From: Acidimicrobiia bacterium
Lineage (GTDB): Bacteria > Acidobacteriota > Vicinamibacteria > Vicinamibacterales > UBA2999
Length of the DNA: 64,000 nt
NCBI GenBank assembly: GCA_016871275.1
Contig: VFZG01000013.1
Span: 1-64,000 of the forward strand
Reading direction: 5' to 3'
The position numbers and the translations under genes were made by a program. Every line of letters begins with the position of its first letter. The first letter of the stretch is position 1. Of this stretch, positions 30,319 through 39,644 are shown piece after piece. Below the pieces are notes generated by a model, which had not been told where the DNA came from, searched no databases, and saw only the letters and a program-made list of their open reading frames with translations.

Positions 30319-31070
30319 CGGGTCAGCAGGCCGAGCAGGCCCATTCCGGTGGCCGCCGGATCGCTGATCCAATCCGGCGGCACCAGCCACACGAACGCCA
30401 GAATCACCACCACCCAGATGTCGTAGGGAATCGTCGCGCGTTCATCACGCCAGAAGAAGAAGCGCGCGAACCAGCCCTCGGGCATCGGCTGATGGTTGAG
30501 CGCCAGATACGTGTAATGAATGCGGTTGGCGACCGTGATGATCGCCAGCACAAGGATGACCCACAGCACGCCCGCCATGCGATCGGTGAACGCGCCAATC
30601 ATGAACAGCACAATGCGCTCGGGGCGCTCCATGAAGCCGACCTTGCACTTCTCAATCAGCGATTCGGCCCGCGCGCGCGCGTAGCTGGTCATGATCGAGA
30701 AGATCAGCGCCAGCGTGGCGATCAGCACGTAGCCGTTACGCCCGAGCTCCGCGTAGAGCCAGATCAGGCCGGTGAACAGCGCCAGGTCGGAAAAGCGATC
30801 GAGCGTCGAGTCCCAGAACGCGCCGAACTGCGACTGCGTGCCGGTAATGTGCGCCACCTTGCCGTCGATGAAGTCGAAGATGTTGGCGACGATCATGATC
30901 ACGCCAGCCATGATGAAGCGGTCGACGGCCAGGTAATAGGCGGCGAGGACGTTGATCAAGACGCCGATCAGCGTCAGGACGTTAGGGTGAATGCCCAGGG
31001 CCACCGAGCCATTGATGATGGCCCGCAAAGGAAGCATGCAGGCGACGCCGATCGCGCCTGTGAAGGTCAT
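30315..31070 (-). CDS. CDP-alcohol phosphatidyltransferase family protein
   Basis: DFIDGKVAHITGTQSQFGAFWDSTLDR, multiple TM. Confidence 0.88.
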   Translation of the reverse strand: MTFTGAIGVACMLPLRAIINGSVALGIHPNVLTLIGVLINVLAAYYLAVDRFIMAGVIMIVANIFDFIDGKVAHITGTQSQFGAFWDSTLDRFSDLALFTGLIWLYAELGRNGYVLIATLALIFSIMTSYARARAESLIEKCKVGFMERPERIVLFMIGAFTDRMAGVLWVILVLAIITVANRIHYTYLALNHQPMPEGWFARFFFWRDERATIPYDIWVVVILAFVWLVPPDWISDPAATGMGLLGLLTR

Positions 31071-31091
31071 TGACGAGACCTAGCGTAGCCG

Positions 31092-33056
31092 ATGCCCAGG
31101 GCCGCTTCAAGCCTTGCCGCCGTCCCACACCACGCGCCGGGCATCGCAGTCAGCCTGAAGCACGTGCCGGCCGGGCGCGTGTTCAGTGGTACGATCGAGC
31201 CGGCTTTCCGAGTGGCCATCCACGACCTGAGAGAACAGATGGCGCGCCTGCCGGAGCAGCCAGGCGTCTACATCTACTACAACGCGAAAGGCGAGACGCT
31301 CTACGTCGGCAAGGCCCGCTCCCTGCGCGATCGAACGCGCTCGTACCTTGGCGCCTACGGCATGAGTCCCCGGCACGACGCGTTGCTCGACGAAGCGTCG
31401 CGGATCGAGGTCATCGTCACCGACTCGGTCGTAGAGGCGCTGGCGCTCGAAAACAACCTCATCAAGCAGCGCGCGCCCAAATACAACATCCTGCTGCGCG
31501 ACGACAAGAACTATCCCTATCTGCAGTTGACCACCACCGAGCCGTTCCCTCGCGTGCTGGTGGCTCGTTCGGTGGAACGTGACGGCAACGTCTACGCCGG
31601 CCCGTTCCTGCCCGCGAAGTTTGCCCGCCGGACGATGGGGCTGACGCACAAGGTGTTTGGCATTCGATCATGCAACGAGGTGATTACCGGCCATCGTCAT
31701 CGGCCCTGCCTCGAATTCGACATCAAGCGCTGCCTGGCGCCGTGCGTGGCGGCGATCTGCAGCACCGAGCGCTATGCGACGGCGGTGGCTGACACGAAGC
31801 TGTTTCTCGAGGGCCGCAACCAGGAGCTGGCAGCGCAGCTGCGCAATCGCATGCTGACGGCTTCGGAAGGTCAGCGCTACGAGGAGGCCGCGCAGCTGCG
31901 CGACGCCATGCGCACGGTCGAGGCGGTGCGCGAGCGGCAGCAGAAGATGGCGTCGGTGGAGCTCGGCGACCGCGACGCCTTCGGCGTCAAGGTCGGCGCC
32001 AGCGGCGCCGTGGTGCACATCTTCACCGTCCGTGGCGGCCGCGTGATCGAGCGCGTGGAGTTCGTGTGGGACGCCTCGGAGAGCGGTGAGTCCGAGGCGC
32101 ACGTGCTCGAAGCGGCGATTCAGCAGTTCTACGCCGATCAGCCGCCGCCTCCGGAGATCCACGTTCCGCTGGGGGTCACCGAACAGCAGGTGCTTGAGGA
32201 GTGGCTCTCACAGCGCGCGGAGCGGAAGGTCCGCATCGTGTTGCCGCAGCGCGGCACCAAGAAGGGGATGATGGAGCTGGCGCATCGCAATGCCTCGCTG
32301 GCGTATCGCACCCGCTTCGACGCCCATGCCACCGCCAACTACGAGGCGCTGGAGTTGCTGCAAGCCGCGTTGCGCCTGCCCAAGCTGCCGCGCCGCATCG
32401 ACTGCTTCGACATCTCCACGATCCAGGGAGCCGAGACCGTAGGGTCGATGGTGGTGTGCGAAGAAGGCCGCATGCGGCCGTCTGAATACCGGAAGTTCAA
32501 GATCCAGCCGGGCCAGCAGGCGAACGATCTGTCGGGCCAACAGCATGAGCGATTTCTCGACGATTTCGCCGCGATGGAACAGGTCGTTCGTCGACGTTAT
32601 TCAAAAGTCCTCGAGAACGGGGGGCCTTTTCCGGATCTGATCGTCATCGACGGAGGCAAGGGACAACTCAGTTCCGCCTACACCGCCCTGGAGACGGTTG
32701 GATTGTCCAACCTGGTTGCGATCGGCCTGGCCAAGAAGGAAGAACTGGTGTTTACGCGCGACCGCAACGAGCCGCTGGGGCTGGATCCACACGGCCCGGC
32801 ACTGCGCCTGCTGCAACGCATTCGCGACGAAGCGCACCGGTGTGCCATCACCTTTCATCGACAGTCACGCAAGCAGCGTGACCTGCAGTCGGAGCTCGAT
32901 GTCGTGCCGGGGATAGGATTGCGCCGGCGGAAGACGCTGCTGACGGCGTTCGGCAGTGTCTCCGGAGTACGGCGGGCGACGCGCGAGGAGTTGGCGCGAG
33001 TGGTGGGCGCTCGGGCCGCCGATGCGGTGATTGCCCATTTTGCGGCGAACCCATGA
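31092..33056 (+). CDS. uvrC: Excinuclease ABC subunit UvrC
   Basis: LPEQPGVYIYYNAKGETLYVGKARSLRDRTRSYL GIY-YIG; UVR motif; RIDCFDISTIQGAETVGSMVV; LIVIDGGKGQL; true start may be internal (~31239). Confidence 0.95.
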   Translation: MPRAASSLAAVPHHAPGIAVSLKHVPAGRVFSGTIEPAFRVAIHDLREQMARLPEQPGVYIYYNAKGETLYVGKARSLRDRTRSYLGAYGMSPRHDALLDEASRIEVIVTDSVVEALALENNLIKQRAPKYNILLRDDKNYPYLQLTTTEPFPRVLVARSVERDGNVYAGPFLPAKFARRTMGLTHKVFGIRSCNEVITGHRHRPCLEFDIKRCLAPCVAAICSTERYATAVADTKLFLEGRNQELAAQLRNRMLTASEGQRYEEAAQLRDAMRTVEAVRERQQKMASVELGDRDAFGVKVGASGAVVHIFTVRGGRVIERVEFVWDASESGESEAHVLEAAIQQFYADQPPPPEIHVPLGVTEQQVLEEWLSQRAERKVRIVLPQRGTKKGMMELAHRNASLAYRTRFDAHATANYEALELLQAALRLPKLPRRIDCFDISTIQGAETVGSMVVCEEGRMRPSEYRKFKIQPGQQANDLSGQQHERFLDDFAAMEQVVRRRYSKVLENGGPFPDLIVIDGGKGQLSSAYTALETVGLSNLVAIGLAKKEELVFTRDRNEPLGLDPHGPALRLLQRIRDEAHRCAITFHRQSRKQRDLQSELDVVPGIGLRRRKTLLTAFGSVSGVRRATREELARVVGARAADAVIAHFAANP

Positions 33057-33089
33057 CAGTCGAGCTGACACCCGGCGTTCGAGAGGCGC

Positions 33090-33761
33090 GTGTCGCGTGG
33101 TAGCATTTCTGGTTTGGGCGGCATCGATTTCACGCAGGTTCTGCTGGTCCTGTTCGTGCTGATCGCCTCGTTGTCGATACACGAGGCGGCGCATGCGCTT
33201 GCGGCCGACCGGCTGGGCGATCCGACGGCGCGGCAGCTCGGTCGGCTGTCGATCAATCCCGCGGTGCACGTCGACCCCATCGGCACATTGTTGTTTCCGT
33301 TGATCGCCTTCCTGACGAACGTGCCGCTGATCGGCTGGGCCAAGCCGGTGCCCGTGGACCTACGCTACCTCAAACATCCGAAGCGTGATTTCGCTCTGGT
33401 TGCGGCAGCGGGACCGGCCAGCAACCTGATCATGGCCGCGGTCGGCGCCGTGTTGCTCGCCGTGGTGCCGGGCGGAGCGCCTGGCGACCTCGCAGCCCGA
33501 GCCCTGACCGGGCCGCTCTTCCAGCTGCTGAATCTCTTTGTCTATGTCAACGTGCTGCTGGCGGTCTTCAACATGATTCCCGTGCCGCCGCTCGATGGTG
33601 GCAACGTGCTGCTGGGCATTCTGCCGACGGGCCCCGCCCGTATCATCGAGCAGCTGCGCCCTTGGGGCTTCCTGATTCTGTATGCTTTGATGCTGACCGG
33701 CGTGCTGAGCACCCTGCTTGGGCCGGTGGCGAACTACCTCTTGTATCTGTTGGGCGTCTGA
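33090..33761 (+). CDS. Site-2 protease (M50) family
   Basis: [48 protein letters not shown]. Confidence 0.92.
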   Translation: MSRGSISGLGGIDFTQVLLVLFVLIASLSIHEAAHALAADRLGDPTARQLGRLSINPAVHVDPIGTLLFPLIAFLTNVPLIGWAKPVPVDLRYLKHPKRDFALVAAAGPASNLIMAAVGAVLLAVVPGGAPGDLAARALTGPLFQLLNLFVYVNVLLAVFNMIPVPPLDGGNVLLGILPTGPARIIEQLRPWGFLILYALMLTGVLSTLLGPVANYLLYLLGV

Positions 33762-33771
33762 CCAGGCCGTC

Positions 33772-34764
33772 ATGAGACAGCGCGTGTTGTCGGGGATGCG
33801 CCCGACCGGAAAACTCCACCTCGGCCATCTTGTTGGGGCACTCCAGAACTGGGTGACCCTGCAGGAGCAGTACGACTCGTACCACTGCGTCGTGGATTGG
33901 CACGCGCTGACGACGCATTACGCGGATACCAGCGAGATTGTCGCAAACACCTTCCATAACGTCGCCGACTGGATCGGATGCGGCCTGGATCCGGAACAGA
34001 GCACGTTCTTCATTCAGTCGCTCGTGCCCGAGCACGCCGAGCTGTACCTGCTGCTGCAGATGGTCACGCCGATTCCATGGCTTGAACGCGTGCCGTCTTA
34101 CAAGGAACAGGTCGAGCAGTTGAGCGATCGCGATCTGTCCAGCATCGGCTTCCTGGGCTATCCGCTGCTGCAGGCCGCAGACATCGCCGTCTACGACGCG
34201 CACTGGGTGCCGGTTGGCGAGGACCAGGTGCCACACCTGGAGTTGACCCGCGAGGTGGTGCGGCGCTTCAACAACTTCTTTCCGGACGCCGCGCTGATTG
34301 AGCCGCAGCAGATCCTGACGCCGACGCCGCGCCTTCCCGGCCTCGACAATCGGAAGATGAGCAAGAGCTACAACAACGCCATCTACCTGTCGGACGATGC
34401 GAAGACGGTACAGAACAAGGTGCGGCAGATGTACACCGATCCGAAGCGGGTGCGCGCCGACATCCCGGGCACCGTCGAAGGCAATCCGGTGTTCATGTAC
34501 CACGACGCCTTCAATCCCAATACGGAAGAGGTCGAAGACCTCAAGACGCGCTACCGTGCCGGCAAGGTCGGCGACGTCGAGGTCAAGACCAAGCTATCGG
34601 TGGCGATCAACAACCTGCTCGATCCGATTCGCGAGCGCCGCGCGCAGGCGCTGGCCCGTCCGGGATACCTCGAGGACGTGCTGATCGAGGGCTCGAAGAA
34701 GGCGCAGGCCGTGGCGCACCAGACGATGGAACGGGTCCGCGGCGCTGTGAAGCTGAAATACTGA
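33772..34764 (+). CDS. trpS: Tryptophanyl-tRNA synthetase
   Basis: [38 protein letters not shown]. Confidence 0.97.
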   Translation: MRQRVLSGMRPTGKLHLGHLVGALQNWVTLQEQYDSYHCVVDWHALTTHYADTSEIVANTFHNVADWIGCGLDPEQSTFFIQSLVPEHAELYLLLQMVTPIPWLERVPSYKEQVEQLSDRDLSSIGFLGYPLLQAADIAVYDAHWVPVGEDQVPHLELTREVVRRFNNFFPDAALIEPQQILTPTPRLPGLDNRKMSKSYNNAIYLSDDAKTVQNKVRQMYTDPKRVRADIPGTVEGNPVFMYHDAFNPNTEEVEDLKTRYRAGKVGDVEVKTKLSVAINNLLDPIRERRAQALARPGYLEDVLIEGSKKAQAVAHQTMERVRGAVKLKY

Positions 34765-35696
34765 TGGCCGACACTCCCGAACCACCGGGCGACCAGGCCG
34801 TACCCCTGGCGCCGGAACCCGAAGAGGTCTTTGAATCGCAGCTTGAGGCCATCAGCATCAAGCTGCACACGTTCGAAGGCCCGCTCGACCTGCTCGTGCA
34901 TCTGATCAAGAAGAATCAGATGAACGTCTACGACATCCAGATCGCGGTCATCACCAGGCAGTATCTCGAATACCTGAACCTGATGCAGGAGCTCAACCTC
35001 GACGTGGCCAGCGAGTTCCTGGTGATGGCGGCCACGCTGATTCACCTCAAAAGCAAGATGCTGCTGCCGCGGCCGGAGACGGCCGCCGGCGATCCGCTGG
35101 ACGAGGCCGATCCGCGCGACGCGCTGGTGCAACGGCTGCTCGAGCACCAGAAGTTCAAGGCCGCGGCCGAGCTGCTGCACGACAAGGAGACGCTGCGCGC
35201 CGCGCAGTGGGGCCGGCCGGATTCGCGCATCGAGGAAATTGCCGGCGAGGACTCAGAGCCCGAGGTCGAGGTCGACCTGTTCAGCCTGCTGTCGGCGTTC
35301 AAGCAGGTGCTGGAGCGGGCCCGCGAGCGGCCGCCGGTGCTGCTGCCGCCCGAACAGATCCCCATCGAGACGCGCATCGACCAACTGCTGGAGCGGCTGT
35401 CGGAAACCGAAGCGTGCGGCTTCGAAGACCTGTTCGACGGCGACTACACGCGCGCGGACATGATTGTCACCTTCCTGGCGATGCTGGAGATGATCCGCCT
35501 GAAGCTGATTCGCGTGTTTCAGCAGGGCGGCCAGGGCGCGATCCGTGTTTACAAGCGCGCCCGGCCGGCCGATGCGCCGCACCCGATTCACGATCCGGAA
35601 GATGAGTACAAGGCGCACCATCAGAAGCAGGGATCGGGGATCGGGCATCAGGGACCAGGGAGCGGGGATCAGGGGTCAGAGGACGAGAAGCCATGA
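34764..35696 (+). CDS. scpA: Segregation and condensation protein A
   Basis: LHTFEGPLDLLVHLIKKNQMNVYDIQIAVITRQYLEYL; overlaps trpS stop and scpB start. Confidence 0.95.
   Translation: MADTPEPPGDQAVPLAPEPEEVFESQLEAISIKLHTFEGPLDLLVHLIKKNQMNVYDIQIAVITRQYLEYLNLMQELNLDVASEFLVMAATLIHLKSKMLLPRPETAAGDPLDEADPRDALVQRLLEHQKFKAAAELLHDKETLRAAQWGRPDSRIEEIAGEDSEPEVEVDLFSLLSAFKQVLERARERPPVLLPPEQIPIETRIDQLLERLSETEACGFEDLFDGDYTRADMIVTFLAMLEMIRLKLIRVFQQGGQGAIRVYKRARPADAPHPIHDPEDEYKAHHQKQGSGIGHQGPGSGDQGSEDEKP
35628..35683. repeat. Eight tandem heptamers (CRGGGAT) inside the 3' end of scpA
   Basis: CAGGGAT CGGGGAT CGGGCAT CAGGGAC CAGGGAG CGGGGAT CAGGGGT CAGAGGA. Confidence 0.92.
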
Positions 35697-36379
35697 GCGA
35701 CGAGCCGATTCATCTACCCGAACCCGCCAAACCCGTGCCACCGGCCGAACCCGCCGAACAGGCCAAGCCTCGCATGGAGCTGGCGCAGCTGAAGGCGGTC
35801 ATCGAGGCCCTGATGTTCGCGTCACCTGACCCGATCACCCCGCGCCTGCTGAACAGGTTGCTCAACGACGAGCCCAAGGAAGATGTCAAGGCGGCGCTCG
35901 ACGCCCTGCGCGCCGACTACGAGCAGCGTGGCGGCCTGCACGTCGCTGAAGTGGCCGGCGGGTTCCAAATCACCACGCGCCCCGAGTACCACGAGTGGGT
36001 GAGACGCCTGTTCCACGAGCGTTCGGCGAACAAGCTCTCGGTGGCGGCGCTCGAAACGCTGTCGGTGATCGCCTACAAACAGCCGGTGACCGCCGCGGAA
36101 ATCGGCGAGATCCGCAGCGTCAACACGTCGGGTGTGCTGTCGACGCTGCTCGAGCGCCACCTCATCAAGATCGTCGGCCGCAAGAACGTCATCGGCCGCC
36201 CGTTCCTCTACGGCACGACCAAGGAATTCCTGATTCGCTTCGGGCTGAACGACCTCGGCGACCTGCCGAAGATCGAAGACATGGCGCAGCAGCTTGGCTT
36301 CGAGCCGCCGCCGATCCTGATGGAACAGCCGGTGCCGGAGGACATGCTGCCGCTCGACGAAGGCGAGCAATCGAATTGA
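35693..36379 (+). CDS. scpB: Segregation and condensation protein B
   Basis: ALMFASPDPITPRLLNRLL...LSVAALETLSVIAYKQPVTAAEIGEIRSVNTSGVLSTLLERHLI. Confidence 0.95.
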   Translation: MSDEPIHLPEPAKPVPPAEPAEQAKPRMELAQLKAVIEALMFASPDPITPRLLNRLLNDEPKEDVKAALDALRADYEQRGGLHVAEVAGGFQITTRPEYHEWVRRLFHERSANKLSVAALETLSVIAYKQPVTAAEIGEIRSVNTSGVLSTLLERHLIKIVGRKNVIGRPFLYGTTKEFLIRFGLNDLGDLPKIEDMAQQLGFEPPPILMEQPVPEDMLPLDEGEQSN

Positions 36380-36500
36380 CGATTGGGAGATTCCTTGATT
36401 GTCGGGCGATTTGGCGATGGTCAATCGCCGGATTATGTGGCGATCGTCATTCGACGATCACCCAACAGCCAAGGAATCAAGGAATCACCCAATCGTCAAT
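36375..36500. repeat. Palindromic MITE/REP-like element, copy A (126 bp)
   Basis: 26 bp terminal inverted repeats ATTGACGATTGGG(A/T)GATTCCTTGATT (25/26); second copy at 46727-46859. Confidence 0.9.
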
Positions 36501-36759
36501 GAGCTTGTAGGAGTAACGGGTCTACGCGGTGGGCGTGCACGAACTGCTCGCGCTGCGACCATGTGAAGATCGTGAATCGCCCGTCCTGCGAGGCCACCAT
36601 TGCCATCGCATCGCGCTGATCGCGCACAAACTGAGCGGCGGAGAGATGGCGGGTGCCGCCCAGTGGCGTCGGCGTCGCTTTCGTGGCCGCGCGGCCTTCC
36701 GCCGGTTCGGTCACGTTGACGAGCTCGACCGGCGGGCTGCCCCGGCGGCGCCTGTCGCA
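36496..36759 (-). pseudogene. C-terminal fragment of a DisA_N (diadenylate cyclase-like) domain protein
   Basis: CDRRRRGSPPVELVNVTEPAEGRAATKATPTPLGGTRHLSAAQFVRDQRDAMAMVASQDGRFTIFTWSQREQFVHAHRVDPLLLQAH*; GTRH...A motif present, DGA half absent. Confidence 0.5.
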
Positions 36760-36885
36760 CTAGAACGGATCCTTCCGTGTCTTCTGCGGCCGCGGTGTTT
36801 TCCGTGGCCGCGGAAATATGCCTCGCAAAGTGCACCCGTACGGCGTCAGCGACGCTGTTGGCGGCGGGGTAGGTGGGCTGCGCCA

Positions 36886-37650
36886 TCACTGGTTGGATGC
36901 AGGCAAAACCGATCGGTCACTGACAATACTGTCGCGCTTCAGCCTGGAGACCTCTGCGGCGGTAAGGTCGCGCCACTGCCCGGGTTTCAATCGGCCGAGT
37001 CCAATCGGGCCCATGCGAATGCGGCGCAAGTCGCGAACCGGCAGTCCCACCGCGCTGCACATCTTGCGAATCTGCCGGTGACGGCCTTGCTTGATGGTGA
37101 TGGTCAGCTTGGTCGTCGCCCGCGCTGCCTTGACCGTCGTCCCGACGTGCACCACGGCCGGCGAGGTGCGGCCGCCCTCGATGTAGACGCCCTTGCGCAG
37201 CTTCTCGATCGATCTCGGCTCGGGCGTGCCGAGCACGATGACTTCGTATTCCTTATCCACTTCGTGCCGCGGGTGCATCAGGTGCGCCGCCAGGTCACCG
37301 TCGGTCATCATCAGCAGCAGGCCTTCGGTGTCGTAGTCGAGCCGCCCGACGGGATAGATGTAGTCGCCTTCGCCAATCAGGTCCATGACCGTTGGCCGGC
37401 CTTCCGGATCCTTACGGGTGGTGACGTAGCCTTTCGGCTTGTAGAGCACGATGTAGCGGTGAACGACGTGGGTTTTGATCCGCCGGCCGTCGACCTTGAT
37501 GGCGTCCTTGTCCGGGTCGGCCTTCGAGCCCAGTTCGCGCACGGTCTCGCCGTTGACGGTGACGCGGCCCTCGAGAATGAGCTGCTCCGACGCGCGCCGC
37601 GAGGCGACGCCCGCGGTCGAGAGGATCTTCTGGAGGCGAGCCAGCATCAC
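36886..37650 (-). CDS. rluB: Pseudouridine synthase, RsuA/RluB family
   Basis: LQKILSTAGVASRRASEQLILEGRVTVNG S4 domain; VGRLDYDTEGLLLMMTDGDLA. Confidence 0.9.
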   Translation of the reverse strand: MMLARLQKILSTAGVASRRASEQLILEGRVTVNGETVRELGSKADPDKDAIKVDGRRIKTHVVHRYIVLYKPKGYVTTRKDPEGRPTVMDLIGEGDYIYPVGRLDYDTEGLLLMMTDGDLAAHLMHPRHEVDKEYEVIVLGTPEPRSIEKLRKGVYIEGGRTSPAVVHVGTTVKAARATTKLTITIKQGRHRQIRKMCSAVGLPVRDLRRIRMGPIGLGRLKPGQWRDLTAAEVSRLKRDSIVSDRSVLPASNQ

Positions 37651-38908
37651 CGGCCCATTATCGCCCGCCAGAAACTCGCCAGCCGCCAGACTTCGGTCGA
37701 TGTGGCGGTGCGATTGACTTCGGCATGCGTAATCAACCCGCTGAGCAGGCCCGTGACCTGTGCCTTTCCCCTGTAGTGCTCGGCGAGCAGCACGGTTTCG
37801 ACCGACGGGATGACGTTGTCGTCGACTCCGTGCAGCAGGAAGATGGGCGCCAGCGGTGGCGTGGCACGTTCGGGTGAGAGCGCCGGCATGCCGGGATGGT
37901 CCTTCAAGCCGTCGGCGATTGGCAGCAACACGGGACCGAGCTTGTCGACGGCACGGTCGTTCACGTACTGCATGTAAGTGCGTGACGGCTCAGGCAGTGT
38001 TTCCTGGTATTTCTTCATCTGGTCGAATACCGGGATCGCCTTCTGAGGATCGGTGACCGCCAGCGAAGACGCCAGGAGGAAGCCGTCGATACCTTTCGAC
38101 AGCGCCTCGACCTGATTGGCAGGGACCACGCGGTCGGCGAGATTCAGCAGCACTACCGCCAGGCCGTAGTCGTGCGGCGGGTGCACGCCGACATGCTCGG
38201 CGCCGGCCACGGAGGAACTGCGCTTCGCCGACTCCAGATCACCCAGGACTTCGCCGGACGTCAGGTAGTGCAGAGCCCGCGAGAGATCGCCGTGCCCGCC
38301 GAACGACATGACGAACGCCACGCGATCGCGAATCGACTCACGCCCGGCGGCGACGATCGACAGGCCGCCGGAGAAGCTGATGCCGAGGACGCCGATCTTG
38401 CCGTCGGTGCGGAACTGGGGCTGCTCGCTGACCCAGCGGACCGCATCTTCGATGGTGTCGGTGACCGCCGGGGTGATCTTGAAGCGCTGCAGATCCGGGG
38501 CGGCGATGGTGAGCACGCCGTAACCGGTCGCTGCCATGTCCTCGGCCAGTCCCACCAGGCGTGACTCGTTGATGCCGTCGCGATGCACGCCCGGCATCAG
38601 CACCATGGTCCGGCGCGTCTGCCGGGCCGGCCGGAAGAATCGGGCCGGGATGGTGCCGCCGCGGGTCGGCACGGTGATCTCGGGGTCGCGGGTAATGGGC
38701 TGTGCGCGCCACGCTGCCACGGTCGACGGCGTGCCCGGCAGGTCGGCGGCCCTGATGATGAAGCCGAGCGCATCCAAGGTCGGGAGAGTGGCGACTGCGA
38801 TCGCACCGAGCAGCGCGAAGACCACCAGCAGGCTCGCCTTACGCTTGAGGGTCACAGGCAGATGGTACACTGTTCGTTCGGCGGAGCGTTCAAAGCACCC
38901 GTTCGACC
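37647..38908 (-). CDS. Alpha/beta hydrolase (dienelactone hydrolase-like), membrane-anchored
   Basis: GISFSGG nucleophile elbow; HGVDDNVIPSVET; TM segment near the N-terminus; start uncertain. Confidence 0.8.
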
Positions 38909-38948
38909 GCCGTTGGGACCGTCGCCGAACCCCAGGGTGCACGATCGT

Positions 38949-39611
38949 ATGAAACGACTGGTCATTGCGATTGATGGGCCCTCAGGGGCGGGCAAGGGCA
39001 CGGTGTCGCGCACCGTGTCCCAGCGGCTTGGCTATTTGCACGTCGATACCGGCGCGATGTATCGGGCCGTGGCGTGGAAGGCGGCGTACGAGGGCGTGCC
39101 ACTGGATGATGATGCGCAGCTCTCGGCACTGGCCCGGCGCGCGAGCTACGAGCAGGCCGACGGCACCATCACCATCGACGGCCACGATGTGACCCGGGCG
39201 ATCCGCACGCCGGACATGGACAAGGCCGCTGCCTCGGTGGCGCGGCTGCCCGCCGTGCGCGAAGTGCTGGTTGGGAAGCAGCGCGCGTTGGGCGCCAAGG
39301 GCGGTGTCGTCATGGAAGGACGCGATATCGGCACGGTGGTCTTTCCGAACGCCGATGTGAAGCTGTACATCGACGCCTCCGCCGAGGTGCGGGCACAGCG
39401 GCGGGCCGCCGACGCCTCGCACTCGGGGAGCCAATCGGGCATCACCAGCGTGCAGAGCGACATGGCGGCGCGCGACCAGGCCGACAGCACTCGTGCTGTC
39501 GCGCCGCTCACCAAGGCAGACGACGCCGTCTACATCGACACCACCGACATGCCGATCGAAGCGGTGGTGCATCGCGTCATGATGCTCATCGCCGAAGCCG
39601 TGGAGCCATGA
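38949..39611 (+). CDS. cmk: Cytidylate kinase
   Basis: IAIDGPSGAGKGTVSRTVSQRLGYLHVDTGAMYRA; VMEGRDIGTVVFPNADVKLYIDAS. Confidence 0.96.
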   Translation: MKRLVIAIDGPSGAGKGTVSRTVSQRLGYLHVDTGAMYRAVAWKAAYEGVPLDDDAQLSALARRASYEQADGTITIDGHDVTRAIRTPDMDKAAASVARLPAVREVLVGKQRALGAKGGVVMEGRDIGTVVFPNADVKLYIDASAEVRAQRRAADASHSGSQSGITSVQSDMAARDQADSTRAVAPLTKADDAVYIDTTDMPIEAVVHRVMMLIAEAVEP

Positions 39612-39644
39612 CCCGCAGCCCGCGGCCCGTAGCCCGTAGCCCCT
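39612..39644. repeat. Tandem heptamers (CCCGYRG) between cmk stop and the next start codon
   Basis: CCCGCAG CCCGCGG CCCGTAG CCCGTAG CCCCTA. Confidence 0.85.
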
